From assembly GCF_033118175.1 (NCBI RefSeq), contig NC_083689.1:20690501-20754500 (forward strand): 64,000 nucleotides of DNA. The letters are read 5' to 3'. A program made the translations under genes and the position numbers. Below, one piece after another: positions 12,701 through 22,544 of this stretch. The DNA comes from Dama dama. Taxonomy: Eukaryota; Chordata; Mammalia; Artiodactyla; Cervidae. Under the pieces are notes generated by a model. That model saw only the letters and a list, made by a program, of their open reading frames with translations, ran no database searches and had not been told where the DNA came from. Every line of letters begins with the position of its first letter. Positions within the stretch are counted from its first letter, which is position 1.

Positions 12701-14093
12701 TCCTCTTCCAGGTTTCTACTCCTTTATTCCATGTGATAAAGGCTTCTTTTCCTGGACCACCCTGATTTAAAAAAAAAAAAAGGATCCCCCTAGGACTCTT
12801 TGATCTCCCCAACCTGCCTGATTTTTCTCTTAGTGTCTACTATTTTATATCATCCTATTTATTTTTACTTATTTATTTATTTTTTTTTACTATTTATTGG
12901 CATGCCACATAGCACATGGTATCCTAGTTCCCCAACTAGGAATTGAACCAGTGCCCCTTGCATTGGAAGCAAGGAGTCTTATTAACCTGCCACCCAGTGC
13001 TGTTTTTTAAACGTGTCTTGACTATTTAGGGTTTGTGTGTGTGTGTGTATGTGTCGACTCAGTCTCCCCCAGCCCCTGTGAAGCGTGCCATGAGGGCCGC
13101 AGCACTGCTGTCCTCCTAGTGCCTGGCACTCAGTAAGACGCTCAGTAACTGTTCATTGAAATAAAGAATCTTCTAGGGACTTCCCTAGTGGCTCAGTGGT
13201 TGAGACTTCGTGCTTCTAATGCAGGAGGTGCGGGCGTTGATCCCTGGTTGGGGAACTAAGATCCCACAGGCCATGCGGCATGGCAAAATATATATATATA
13301 TATATACAGGACACCGAGACATGCAGCATATACTCTCCCACATCCAGTCTGATGTGCACCAGCCCTGGCACGTGGAGTCCGTCCCGGATCCCGTCTCGAC
13401 AGGATCCACACCCTCGGTCACAGACACAGGAGACACAAGTAGGCCAGGCCTGCTCTGATCAACAAATGACCCCAGAAGTGGCCCTGCCACAGGCCCCTGG
13501 GCCTGGCTTCACCTGGGGTCTAGGATATTGGGGAGGGGAAGGGCAGGGCCTCACTCATCTGCCCTGAGCTTCACGGATCTCCCCTGACCCAGAGAACAAG
13601 GAAGGGTGGCAGTTCCTGCCTGGGGCCTGAGATACCTCTGTGAAAGCACCCCCCACCAGCTGGGCTGGGACAAGGCTCCCAGGTGACCCCGGGGGCCGGA
13701 GAAGTCAGGTCAGCAGGTCAGGCCCTGGAAGACTGCTGGGGTGGGCAGCAGGTACCTGACCTACTTTGTCACCCACAGGAAGCCCCTGCCACTCACCCTG
13801 GCTGCCTGTTACCCGGTGGCTGTTCATGCTGACCTGGGGGGAGGGGAGTCACCCCGGCAGGCCCACCCATTCCCCTTCTAGTCACAGCCCGGGCCCTCGG
13901 AGCCTGAGCTGTCCCAGAAGTGGATCCTGGCTACTTCTTACCTCTGGACATTTGTGGCATCTCATGTCCCCAACAGCTTTCCTGCCCCTCTGCTGCTCTA
14001 CTTTCGGAATATGCCCCTCTGGTTTCCACCCGTGACATCCCTCACCTCCAGCCAGTGTGGGGCTCTCCCAGGCCCTGGAGACTCACTCACCAT
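6412..14093 (-). CDS. PRAM1: PML-RARA-regulated adaptor molecule 1 (PRAM-1)
   Basis: Ten coding exons on the minus strand, in transcript order: 14091-14093 (ATG only), 10497-11814, 10357-10402, 10209-10276, 7462-7519, 7237-7348, 6963-7125, 6837-6870, 6711-6745, 6412-6650. Every join is GT/AG and in phase, giving 691 aa, close to human PRAM1. The big second exon encodes the N-terminal array of xPxxPKKPxxPE motifs. Later exons encode an EVYDDVEP phosphotyrosine-type motif, a Lys/Arg/Glu-rich helix (KQLRKAEKAEREFRKKFK), the SH3-like domain (EGEIVV through GYVPRTALLPLE) and a second EVYDDV motif. PRAM-1 is a cytosolic adaptor of myeloid cells, related to ADAP/FYB, which binds SKAP-family proteins and supports integrin signalling in neutrophils. 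Odd points are the tandem duplication in exon 2 and a C-terminus unlike the human one. Confidence 0.93.
6415..6440 (-). terminator. PRAM1: PRAM1 probable poly(A) signal (CATAAA)
   Basis: No AATAAA is present in the first 300 bases below the stop. CATAAA sits at 6430-6425 on the minus strand and is followed by a TGTGTCTTGTCTTTTC stretch that could serve as the downstream U/GU-rich element. Confidence 0.4.
6837..7519 (-). CDS. PRAM1: PRAM1 exons 5-8 (helical linker and SH3-like domain)
   Basis: Exon 5 (7462-7519) reads DEVLSAQQYPWRPPQDPEL. Exon 6 (7237-7348) gives the charged helix ending REFRKKFK. Exon 7 (6963-7125) gives FEGEIVVQTRMMIDPNAK through EEMLCRDTKGK, and exon 8 (6837-6870) gives YGYVPRTALLPL. 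Together exons 6-8 form the helically extended SH3 fold known from PRAM-1 and ADAP, which binds lipids rather than classical PxxP ligands in those family members. Confidence 0.92.
7735..7870 (-). repeat. CHR-type SINE
   Basis: Minus-strand orientation. The plus strand shows the reversed tail (AAAATATTTATTTGGCTGC), the box-B segment GATCAAACCCATGCCCC, and ends GGAAAGCCCC. Confidence 0.85.
9778..9897 (-). repeat. CHR-type SINE
   Basis: Reverse-oriented copy with a T-rich (TTTTG)n tail, GGCCACGCTGC, and end CCAGGGAAGTGCCC. Confidence 0.8.
10209..10402 (-). CDS. PRAM1: PRAM1 exons 3 and 4 (first YDDV motif)
   Basis: Exon 3 (10357-10402, 46 bases) lies between a strong acceptor, CTCATCTCTCCACAG, and donor GTGAGC; it reads LPRTSSSAGLHCIP. 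Exon 4 (to 10209) reads DPDEVYDDVEPTDHSGPGPRSR. Exon 4 has two in-phase acceptors 12 bases apart, giving starts at 10276 or 10288. Use of the upstream one adds four residues (YPCR). Confidence 0.85.
10497..11814 (-). CDS. PRAM1: PRAM1 large proline-rich repeat exon
   Basis: Acceptor CCCCTAG immediately precedes base 11814 (minus strand) and the exon opens GSHQDFRSLQAKFQASQ, matching the N-terminus after the initiator Met. It continues as about 25 loose repeats of LPKKPxQPEF type. The donor is ACAG/GTGGGT at 10497/10496 and the exon ends in phase 1. Two adjacent blocks of about 62-63 codons (roughly 11091-11276 and 11277-11465) are nearly identical. Proline-rich PxxP motifs of this kind are ligands for SH3 domains. 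Confidence 0.92.
12213..12360 (+). repeat. CHR-type SINE
   Basis: Plus-strand head AGGGATTTCCCTGGCAGTC, then GATCCCACATGCC and a diverged CHR body ending GCAGCCAAAAGCAATAAAT. Confidence 0.8.
12855..12997 (-). repeat. CHR-type SINE with AT-rich tail
   Basis: Reverse orientation. The (TTTA)n tail is at the left, then GGCATGCCACATAGC and GAATTGAACCAGTGCCCC. Confidence 0.75.
13175..13287 (+). repeat. CHR-type SINE
   Basis: Head AGGGACTTCCCTAGTGGCTC at 13175; body GTTGATCCCTGGTTGGGGAAC; ends in a TA run. Confidence 0.85.
13288..13306. repeat. (TA)n microsatellite
   Basis: Uninterrupted TA run forming the tail of the preceding SINE. Likely length-polymorphic. Confidence 0.8.
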
Positions 14094-14180
14094 GGCTGCA
14101 GGAGGGCGACGGGCCACAAGGCGAGTGGGACCCAGGCCAGGACCGCTGCCTTCAGGAAGTGACTGTGGCTTCTGCTCCAC
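14091..14180 (-). promoter_or_regulatory. PRAM1: PRAM1 first exon and start codon
   Basis: On the minus strand the sequence GCAGCCATGG is an excellent Kozak context. Donor GTGAGT follows the ATG directly, so exon 1 contributes only Met. The upstream residues in the same frame (ARRPPAA) resemble the human extreme N-terminus (AHHLPAA), but the position of the human first Met is GTG here. The start has therefore apparently shifted to this internal ATG. No TATA box is obvious upstream. Confidence 0.7.
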
Positions 14181-15010
14181 GGGGTGGGGTCTGCTGGCCA
14201 GGCGGGGAGGGGAGGGGAGGAAGGGGCAGAGGCGGGGACAGCCCCAGCCTGGTCTCAGATCCTGTCAGTGCTTCTTGAATTCCTGTCCTGCCCTGCAAGC
14301 TTTGGGCATCCTGTCAACAGAATCCCTCCCAACAGTCACTCACTTCTAGATTCTGCTGCCCCCTCACCACCACCCCAGTCCTGCCATGTTCTGGCCTCCG
14401 GACTCCAGGGAGGACTTGTGCCAGGCCAGGAGGACCTCCTGGCAACAGAGGCGGGGCAAGGCCACCTCCAGCCAGGGCCTCCGTGGGAGGGGAGGGGTAG
14501 TTCTCAGTAGGGAAGGGGCATGGTAAGCTCCACGCTTACTTAGGAGTGAGCTGGGTGGTTGAGGCCCTCCTGCTGGCCCTTGTTGCCTCAACACGCCTTC
14601 CTCATTTCAACACTTCCCTGCAGTCCCGATTTCCAGCTTTGAGCAGGACTCAGGACTTCCTGTTGCGGGGGACAGCTGTCACACAGGCTGATGGCCCAGG
14701 TGGGGTGGCAGGTTTGGTGATGGGCGGGTGAGTGGGCAGTGTCCAGGTTCCCAGATGACTAGGGAAGGAGGAAAATGGGGGTGGCCGGGAGGCCAGCGAA
14801 GAGGGGGTGAAGGTGGGGCACAAGACCAGCGCTGTCCGGAGGGAAACCCTGATGGCTTGGCTTCGTCCCCAGGAGGTCAGTGACCTTGGGGCTCATAGAG
14901 AAAGGAGAAAACACCCCGTGGGAGAGAGCAGAGCCCTGATTCTCAGCATGGCCACACCATCGGGGTCCCTTCAAGAGTTCACAGAGGTGAACAGAAGCTC
15001 CTGGAGATCC

Positions 15011-15336
15011 TTTTTTTAACTTAAAACTTTTCGGCTACACTGGGTCTTTGCTGCTGTGAGCAGGCTTTCTCAAGTTGCAGAGAGCAGGGATACTCTCTAG
15101 TTGCAGCGTGCAGGCTTCTCACTGTGGTGACTTCTCTTGTTACAGGGCACAGGCTCTAGGGAGCCTAGGTGGGGGTTCAGTAGTTGCAGGTCCCAGGCTC
15201 TAGACACAGGCTCAACAGTTGTGGTGCAGGGGCTTAGCTGCTCCTCAACGTGAGGGATTCTCCTGGACCAGGGATCGAACCCGTGTCTCCTACACTGGCA
15301 GGTGGATTCTTTACCACTGAGCCATCAGGGAAGTCT
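15011..15336 (-). repeat. Near full-length CHR-type SINE
   Basis: About 325 bases in reverse orientation. The plus strand shows TTAACTTAAAACTTTTCGGC, repeated GTTGCAG...CAGGCTCTAG segments, GGATCGAACCCGTGTC and final GAGCCATCAGGGAAGTC. Confidence 0.85.
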
Positions 15337-16104
15337 GCTCCTGGAGATTCTGACTTAATTGGCCCGGGTTGTGGCCTGAGCCTGGGGATTTCTTACACAC
15401 CCTCAGGGTGATCCTAATGTGAAGCTGGGAAAGAACTGGTGTCACCAGTCATCCTGGCACCCTGATAACGTGTGGGCTGTGCCCCAGGTCAGAGTCTGAA
15501 GCATCTCAGGTGATGCCCATACTGTGGTCCAAGGATCACACCTAGACTAGCAGGGATGTTTGAAGTTTCCAGAAGGCTACAGAGAGCAGTTGGCAGTGAC
15601 TCTGCCTGTGTGTCTACTCTAAGAGCAGAGCTTGGGGATTCTGGACCCCCGTGTGTCCCTGCACAGACCGACATGCACTCTGGGTCACATTCCCCGGTGT
15701 GGGTCCCCCTCCGAGTAGGAGGCTGAGGGTGAGGATGAAGAGGTCTGTGTCCTGGAGCCGCTCAGCCTGGGAACCTGCAGTCTTTGGCCAACCTGTGCCC
15801 TCTGGGGTAGCTGCACAAGGCGGATGCCTGCCTGGACATGCGGGCCCCTCATTCATCCTCCCTCCAGACACTGCTGAGCACCCTCTGCTGGGCGGAGCCG
15901 GAGCCCTCAGAGGGACTCTGCTTTTGGGCATCTTGGAGTTGAAGTGGTAGGGGCGGGGAGGAACCCTCTTTGAGGTCACAGCTTGGTTGGCCAGAGAGAG
16001 GCCAGGGGCTGCAGAGGCCCATAAGGGACATGGGGAGGAGTAAGACTTCCCAAGCGAGCAGACAAAGATTGGACGTGAGTTGGGAGGGGATGAGGGTAGG
16101 AGGC

Positions 16105-16312
16105 GGGGCTTCCAGGTGGCACAGTAGTAAAGAATCTGCCTGTCAATGTGGGAGACACAGGAGACGTGGGTTCGATCCCTGGGTTGGGATGATCCCCTGG
16201 AGGAGGAAATGGTAACCCACGCCAGTATTCTTGCCTGGAGAATTCCATGGACAGAGGAGAATGGCAAGATACTGGTTACAAAGGGTCGGACACCACTGAG
16301 CAACTGAACACA
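16105..16312 (+). repeat. Bov-tA SINE
   Basis: tRNA-like head GGGGCTTCCAGGTGGC, box B GTGGGTTCGATCCC, then the A-element body (GCCAGTATTCTTGCCTGGAG, CGGACACCACTGAGCAACTG). Confidence 0.9.
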
Positions 16313-17019
16313 CATGCACAAGGGTAGGAGGCAGTTTTCAGCTCCCCCGGCCTCAGAGCACGCTCAGCTTGCTCCAGAGGCCAGCGAGGGGCCCACTGTA
16401 CCCATGGGAGGGGCTGCTGCATCTACACGGGTGATGGGGTTGGAAGGCAGGCACCTGGGTCAAGATGTTGGCTCTGAGTCTCTCTGGAAATGTCCTGACA
16501 CACTGGGAAGTAGCACTGCCTGGATTCAGGGGTGGCTGAATGAGGGCCTTACGGGGAAGACTCCTAGGGGCTGGGGGACTCTGGTCCCCTGGCGATGTGA
16601 CCCTGAGCCCTGAAGATGCAGGAAAGGGTGAGCCTAGGGCCTTGGAGGTGCAGGAAAAAGTGAGTGCCTAGGTTTTCTCATCAGTTTAACTGTCCCACTT
16701 CTGGGGTCATGTAGAGATCAGTGTGATTTTGGAAGCGGGCCTGGCTAGAGTTGGGCTCCGTCAGCTTACCAACCTAGCCTCACCTTCTCTAGCTGTACAG
16801 TGGGCCCCTGACCCACCTCCTCCCCAGGTTCTTGAGAGGGCCCCAGGCAGCCGGCCACAGGCTTGGGGGCTGGAGGGATGTGAACTGCTGGCCAACGTTT
16901 CTCAAGCCCCCTCCCCCTCTCCCCATCCCTCTGTGAATTCTCACAAGAACTCCAAAGGCTGACTGTCATGACACCCATTTTAAGGACTAGAAAAGTGAGA
17001 TACTGAGAGGTTCAGTCTT

Positions 17020-17130
17020 GGGGCTTCCTTGGCAGTCCAGTGGTTAGGACTGTGCTCCCAGTGCAGGGGGCATGGGTTTGATCCCTGGTAAGGGAACTAA
17101 GGTCCCATATGTTGTATGTCATACCCAAAA
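17020..17130 (+). repeat. CHR-type SINE fragment
   Basis: GGGGCTTCCTTGGCAGTCCAG, then GGGTTTGATCCCTGG and a CATACCCAAAA tail. Confidence 0.8.
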
Positions 17131-17339
17131 GACTCCCCCAAAACAGAGAGGTTGAATCTTCCCCAGGGTCACCCAGCTGTGGGTCCAAGGCTTCTGGTTG
17201 AGAAGTGTGTGTGTGTGGGGGAGCTTGTGGGGGTCTGGAGCCCCCCAGGGTTCCCTAATGGTCTCACAGCTCGTGTTGAGTGTCAGCTGCCTCAGTGGGG
17301 TCTGGGGGCCTGGAGATGGTGGCAGCGTGGTCACCTAGC

Positions 17340-18590
17340 CTGAGTTACCTGGGCCTCAGCTGCAACCCCATCAAGAACACTGGAGGCCCGAAGCCCCTTA
17401 TAAGGCCAAGGATGGAGGGGAAGGCAGTCTGGCTCCTGGGTGTCCAGGTGGGATAGGTCCTAAGGGCACCAGATCTCCTTACTGCCCTTCCCAGGAGAAG
17501 CAGCAGGGCCTTCGGAACCTGGAAGTGTTCAATTTCGAGAAGACACAGCGGCCACACTAACAGGAGCAGGTGTTTGAGCCGATACCCCAGCCAGGCTTTA
17601 CCTGGACCTTGCTTGGCTCTGAGACAGAGATGAAGATTCTGAGGAGGACCAGGGGAGGATGGGAAAGGGGACAAGGGGAAGACAGGAGGCTGCTGGGTGA
17701 GGGGTGGGGTCTGGGGACTTCCCCCCAGGGGGTGACCAGTGTCTTATTGGCGGCATAGAGAGGACTACCCTGATGATTTGGAAGATGGTGGGGGTGGGGT
17801 TGGAGTCACTGGGTTCTTGCTCACAGGATGTCTAGGTTCCCCAGGAGGAAGAGGAGGGTGATGGCGAGTGTGGTCCTGATAGGAGGAGTGGAAGATGTGC
17901 AAGACGGGGCCTTGTGGGCTACTAGGAGGGCAGGGTCTTCATCCAGAGAGCTGAGAGGAGTCATAGGAGTACTAGGTAGGGGAAGGGGCACGATTGGAAG
18001 AGACTTGTTTCTAGGGGTCTTCAGACTGGATGGAAGCGGGGGCGGGGGGTGGAGGATTGCTTCTGGTGCCCAGGACGAGGCAAGGGTTGAGGTCTGGGCT
18101 AGGGGGCCACAGGGATGGAAGGGAGAAAGATGCGGGAGGTAAAGCCAGGCCCAGAGGGATGGAGCTTCCATACCCTGGAGGTTCGACCCTCAGGGTTCTG
18201 GCGACAGCAGCTGTGGGATCAGATTTTGAACCCTGGCCCCCACCTGACTCCCAGGAAGAAAAGGGAGAGAATCTATACGGGGGAGAGGAGAAGGGAGGCA
18301 GCCAGGCTCTGCAGGACTGGCCGACATGCACCCTTATCCTCAGGGCTGGAGAGAAAAGGGGAGCTGGGCAGCCCACAGTGAGAGTCCAGAGGACAGGGAG
18401 GAGGAGAACAGCTACGAGGCCTAAGCCCCAGCCTGCCACACAGAGCCCAGCCCTGGGGGGCCTGGCACCACCCTACTTCTGCCAGGACTGCTCTTCACCT
18501 CCCTGAGGGTTGGCACAAGCCTCAGGATCTGGGGGGTTCCAGCTGGGTGCTCCTGGGACATTTCAAATAAAACTGGCAAGTGCCATCTCA
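17340..18590 (+). other. Unidentified exon-like plus-strand tract ending in AATAAA
   Basis: I do not recognise a gene here. Pieces with good acceptors and protein-like frames are: 17495-17569 (reads GLRNLEVFNFEKTQRPH, then in-frame TAA, then QEQ before a GT); 17763-17787 (DYPDDLED); from 17845 (a run of Glu, EEEEGDGE); about 18205-18330 (SDFEPWPPPDSQ, then EEKGENLYGGEE); and from 18344, in another frame, SESPEDREEENSYEA and a stop at 18422. AATAAA follows at 18566-18571. The acidic, Tyr-containing pieces look like an immune-receptor tail, but that is only an impression. It may be a decayed gene, an unannotated gene or chance. Confidence 0.3.
18566..18571 (+). terminator. Plus-strand AATAAA of unknown transcript
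   Basis: Canonical hexamer followed by AACTGGCAAGTGCC and then GGTTTCTGTAAGTGG. It faces the ZNF414 poly(A) signal 220 bases away. Confidence 0.45.
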
Positions 18591-18789
18591 TCTGGTTTCT
18601 GTAAGTGGTGGGACAAAAGAGAAGGTCACCAACAGCTGTCCCAGGGTTGAGGTGACAGGGGAGGTGGGACACAGGTGGGCCACGAGGGGGACCTGCCTCC
18701 TCCCGAGGTGGTGGTGCCCCAGGACTGCTGTGGAGGAGCAAGGGACCCAGACACACGGCACATCTCATCTACAGCTGGCTCATCTGCCT

Positions 18790-18880
18790 TTTATTGCCCA
18801 CCCCCCCGCCACCCGTGCCATCTCAGGCTTTCCCTAAAAACGACACCATTACCCACAGCCCGCTCCCTACGCGGCGGCCT
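18790..18880 (-). terminator. ZNF414: ZNF414 3'UTR and poly(A) signal
   Basis: Minus-strand AATAAA at 18795-18790, about 86 bases after the TGA (18883-18881). The 3'UTR is therefore very short, with cleavage expected around 18770. Confidence 0.8.
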
Positions 18881-21800
18881 TCAGAGCGGCGAGAAAACCG
18901 GACACTCCCCCTCAGACAGCAGCGGCGATACCTTGGGTGCCAGCGGGGCCGGGTCTGGGTGGGGCAGAGGAGGGGGCGCCTGAGCCTCAGCCCCGCTCCT
19001 CGCCTCAGGGCCCCCCCGCCCTTCCCACCCGCGCGCTCCCCCCGGCCTTACCCGCCGGCGCGTCGGGGCGCGGCTGCCCGGGCGCCGGGGCCGCGGGGCC
19101 GCCGGGGCGGTGGTCCTCCAGGTGTAGGGTCATGGCGGGCCGCGAGGCCGTGGAGAAGGCGCACTGCATGCACGAGTAGCGGCCGCGTGTGTGCTCCCAC
19201 ACGATGCGGCTGGGAGCCGCGTGCCCTGCGGGCAGGCGGGACCCGGTCAGCCCGGGCCCTGGACGAGGGCGGGTCGGACCTTTCCCAGCCTCCCCATCAG
19301 CTCCCAGGAGTCAGGGCGTGGGGCGGGGGGCAATGGCCTGGCCGATCCGTTTCTCCCGAACGTTTCCCCAAGTGTCTGGGGGCACTAAACTTGACTTATC
19401 CGAGTCCCCTCCTCCCATCCTCTGAACCCATGTGGGGGGGAAGGGCTCCGGATCCGGGCGCGAGTTTTACACGGATACTTCGGCGCAGATGAAGGAGCAG
19501 GGGCCACAATTTTTAAGGCAAAATCCTGTATTTCAGGGGAGACATTTCTGGGCATCTAGAAAGGGGGTGGGTATCCCCCAGGTCCCGCCGGGCGCAGGAA
19601 AGAAATCCCCTCCACCCTCCCCGGTGGTCACCTGCACGCACCTGAGGGCGCATCGGAGCCGCCCTGGGGTCTTCGCGGGCTGCCGCCTGCACCTGCGGTC
19701 AACGGGCGGATCAAGATCAGAAGTCAAAGGGAGCCCAGCCCACCCTGAAGGCGGCCCCGATAGCCCACACTCACCTTGGCTCTTTTTCCAGACCGCGGCG
19801 CTGGAGGCAGGAGGCCCGGGAGCGGCGGCCAGAAAGGGGCGCAGGCGTGGGGGACTTAGGCCAAAAGGCGCGGGGTTCAGGTAGGGCAGAAAGGGCCCGG
19901 TGGGGGCAGGGGCAGGGGTCGTGAACGGCTCGAGCAGCGGGTACGGCAGGCCAGGCGCCGGCGCAGGGTCGGACTCCGCGGGGCGCTCGGACGCCGGCGA
20001 CTCCCTGTCCAGGGCCGGGGGTGGCGGCGGCGGGGCTGGGCTCTGCGCATGCTCGGCGCAAACATGCAGATGCTTGAAGAGCGAGCGGTGCGTGCGGAAG
20101 CGCAGCAGACAGTTCTCACACCTGGGGGGCAGCACAGGGCCGGGCTGGGTCTCCCAGGGGACCCAGGGAGGGGCCTATCCGCAGTAACCTGGAGACCGCT
20201 GCTCCAGGGCGCTCAAGGACCCTGGGCCCAAATAACCTGACTCCCCCAACTGTGGGGGAGGAGTTTGCCCTAAGCGGCCGCCCACAGTGGTCGCGACCCT
20301 TCCGGACTTCTCCAGGTCGGAACCCTGGGAAGATGAGGAAGGAAGTCTCAATTTTGACTTAGGTGATCAGCTGCCCTCTTGGGAGGTAGAGGACTGGGCG
20401 GAGTCGTGCCATGTATGTCCCCCCCCTACACACACACTCCCTCCCAAGCCCCGCCTTCGGGGTCCCTGGAATTGGCTCTAGGGACCAGTCTCTTCTGGGC
20501 AGCTAAGGGCAAGGCTGGCCCTAGATCACATCCACTTCCCGACCCAACCCCCTTGGAAAAGGAAGGGAGAAAAGCCAGGACCCCAGGTAGTAGCTGTCAA
20601 AATCGGTGGTCAGGGGGAGCTGCCTGGTCCCCCACACCAGCAGAGGTCACGGTGGACCAGGTCTCACTTGAAGTAGCGGTTGGGTTTGTAGTGCAGCTTG
20701 CCGTGGGCCACCAGTTCCTGCATGTTGGGGAAGGTCTCGGTGCAGCTCAGGGCAGAACAGCGGAAGAGCTTGCCTGGCGGTGCAGGGATGAATAACAGAG
20801 GAGTGGAGTGGGGTGGCCTGGACTGGCCCAGAGGCTCCGCCCGCCTCCCGCCCTAACCTGCCTCCCCACCATCTACCCTGGCCCTACCTTCCAGGGACTG
20901 TGTGGGTGGGCAGTGGGTACGCAGATGCTGTGCCAGGTCTCGAACGCTGGGGAAACTGAGGCAGCAGCCTGGGCTGGAGCACGGTATCTGCTTCCCTGAA
21001 GGATGCATAGAAGCGGGGAGAGGGTCACCGTCCCTTCGTCATCCACGCTGTCCAGGGCTCTGCCTCAGAGGGGCATTTATGGGGCAGCGACTACCCTGCA
21101 ACTGCTAACTATGGTTTCTTACTGGGGCCTTTACCCTCTGCCTCCCCCACCAGAAAGTAGCGGCTGAGTTTCCCTGGCTCCTCGTTGGAGCCACAGCCTG
21201 GCATGCAATGGGGCTCAGTAAGTGGTGATTCCCTCTAGGTGGGCCCCCAGTCTAGAGATACTCAGTAGTCTGCACTTCTATTGTTCCAGGCCTGTGATCC
21301 CCCAGAAGGTCCCATCACAGGTCACCTGGTGGTGGGCGTCGTCTGGGAGGCCGCAGGTCCTCACTGGTCCCGGAGACAGTGCTGGTTGGGCCAAGGCTGT
21401 GTCCAGGTCCAGGATGGCCACTGTCTGGGGCTGGGGAGGCACCCTGCTGGGTCCCTCCGGTGGGCCCTCCACGTTCCCACACTGGGGGTGTGGTTGCCCG
21501 GTCAGGGCCCGGCTCCTCCTCCATGGAAGAGGACTTGGCTATAGCAGCCACAACTGGGGACACCCCCTTGTCGGTTTCACTGGAGCTGGGTTCTGCAGTA
21601 GCCGGCATGTCCGGGCTGGGCCCCGAGGGTTCCTCATCCTGGTGGAAGGAAGAGGTGGGGAGAACCCCCTGGGCCCAGGGTCTGCCTGCGCCAGCTAGGG
21701 GAACCCCTTCACCCCGCCATAATCAGTGGGTGTTTCTGAAACAGCGAATGCCCCAGAGACGTCACCCAGTCGGCCACCATCCTAAGGAGAGGCAGTGGGT

Positions 21801-22334
21801 GAGGGGGTTGAACGTCTGCCTCCAGTGTCCCCGTCCTTCGGAAGAGAGTTGGGAGGTGTGCCAAATGTAGAAGGGGGTACCTTTACAGGAAGGCCCTATA
21901 TGAAAGAAGCATGCTCTGATCCTAACTTGGAAAGCTGGGGGCCCCTACTACAAGGCAGGGGCGTGGCCCACAGGGAGGGGGCGGGGCAAAGGCGGGGCTC
22001 TGAACAGGGCGCGGCTAGGAAGATTCTGGAGGGCCAGAAGTGGCCAAGTGGGTGTTTGAGGACGGAGATATATCTACCAGAGGGGTTAGAGCTGTGAAGG
22101 CGAACTGGAGGTGCTGGGACCGCAACATATAAAGATCAGGGGGCGGTGCCTGAGCCCTGTAGGCGTGGCCCAGTCGAAGCCAGGACCGGAAGTAGGGGGT
22201 AGGGTGCTCCCTGAGTGACAGCGGCGGGAGACTGCTCGGATGTGGGGGCGGGGTCGGCCGGAGGCTTAGAATGCCGCTCCCCGCCAGTCCCTGCTTGTTC
22301 GCCGCGTCCGCGTCCCCGGTGCCGCGCTCACCAT
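18881..22334 (-). CDS. ZNF414: Zinc finger protein 414
   Basis: Eight coding exons, transcript order: 22332-22334 (ATG only), 21326-21638, 20888-20995, 20668-20773, 19775-20121, 19642-19692, 19052-19225, 18881-18954. All borders are GT/AG and in phase, giving 391 aa, the size of the long human isoform. Exon 2 encodes an acidic, Ser/Pro-rich N-terminus (DEEPSGPSPDMPATAEPS). Exons 3-5 hold C2H2 fingers: CSSPGCCLSFPSVRDLAQHLRTHC, in shortened form C-x4-C-x12-H-x3-H; FRCSALSCTETFPNMQELVAH; and CENCLLRFRTHRSLFKHLHVC. After a long Pro/Ala-rich linker comes a last finger, YSCMQCAFSTASRPAMTLHLEDH. The C-terminus is LSEGECPVFSPL. It is a probable nuclear DNA- or RNA-binding protein; its targets are little studied. 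The coding exons from 18.9 to 20.2 kb are extremely GC-rich. Confidence 0.95.
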
Positions 22335-22525
22335 CCTCAGCCTGGTTCAGCCTCTTGTTCCCGCGGCTCCGGCGGCTCCAGCTAAGACTGCGGCGACTCC
22401 TTTGGTGGCCGTGGGCTCGCGCTCACGTCGGCGCCATTTTTCGGCTCCTAGCTCTCGCGAGAACGGGGGCGGGGTGCGCGCACAGTGCTCGGCGAGGAGG
22501 CGGGGCCGGAGATCCAGGATTCTCC
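22240..22525 (-). promoter_or_regulatory. ZNF414: ZNF414 CpG-island promoter and 5'UTR
   Basis: CpG-dense tract around the ATG-only first exon (ATG 22334-22332, donor GTGAGC). Two known core-promoter motifs lie 100-130 bases upstream of the ATG: GCGCCATTTT at 22431-22440 (YY1-type, AAATGGCGC on the gene strand) and the palindrome TCTCGCGAGA at 22453-22462. Both are typical of TATA-less housekeeping promoters, so transcription probably starts between about 22400 and 22460. The palindrome could also drive divergent transcription. Confidence 0.75.
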
Positions 22526-22544
22526 CGACCTGCTATGCCCAGAG

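Larger units (their letters stand above)
11815..14090 (-). other. PRAM1: PRAM1 intron 1
   Basis: A 2.3 kb intron between the ATG-only exon and the proline-rich exon. It contains three CHR-type SINEs (12213-12360, 12855-12997, 13175-13287) and a short TA repeat. No further exon is seen. Confidence 0.75.
14181..17300. other. Spacer upstream of PRAM1
   Basis: No gene is recognised. It holds a long reverse CHR-type SINE (15011-15336), a Bov-tA (16105-16312) and a CHR copy (17020-17130). The remaining open frames look like chance. Confidence 0.6.

Noticed and set aside
14178..14180. GTG at 14180 as PRAM1 start
   Set aside because: Non-ATG start with no need for it; ATG at 14093 has an excellent context and fits the known N-terminus.
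17821..18439. Minus-strand frames resembling a signal peptide (GWGLGLVAVLLLPVLW) and a hydrophobic C-terminus (TTLAITLLFLLG)
   Set aside because: The apparent start is GTG, there are no joining splice sites, and the same DNA reads as acidic, exon-like sequence with a poly(A) signal on the other strand. Hydrophobic runs are common antisense to Glu/Lys-rich codons.
18794..19492. A 232-aa plus-strand frame
   Set aside because: Antisense to GC-rich ZNF414 exons and introns; no start context, splice support or family resemblance.
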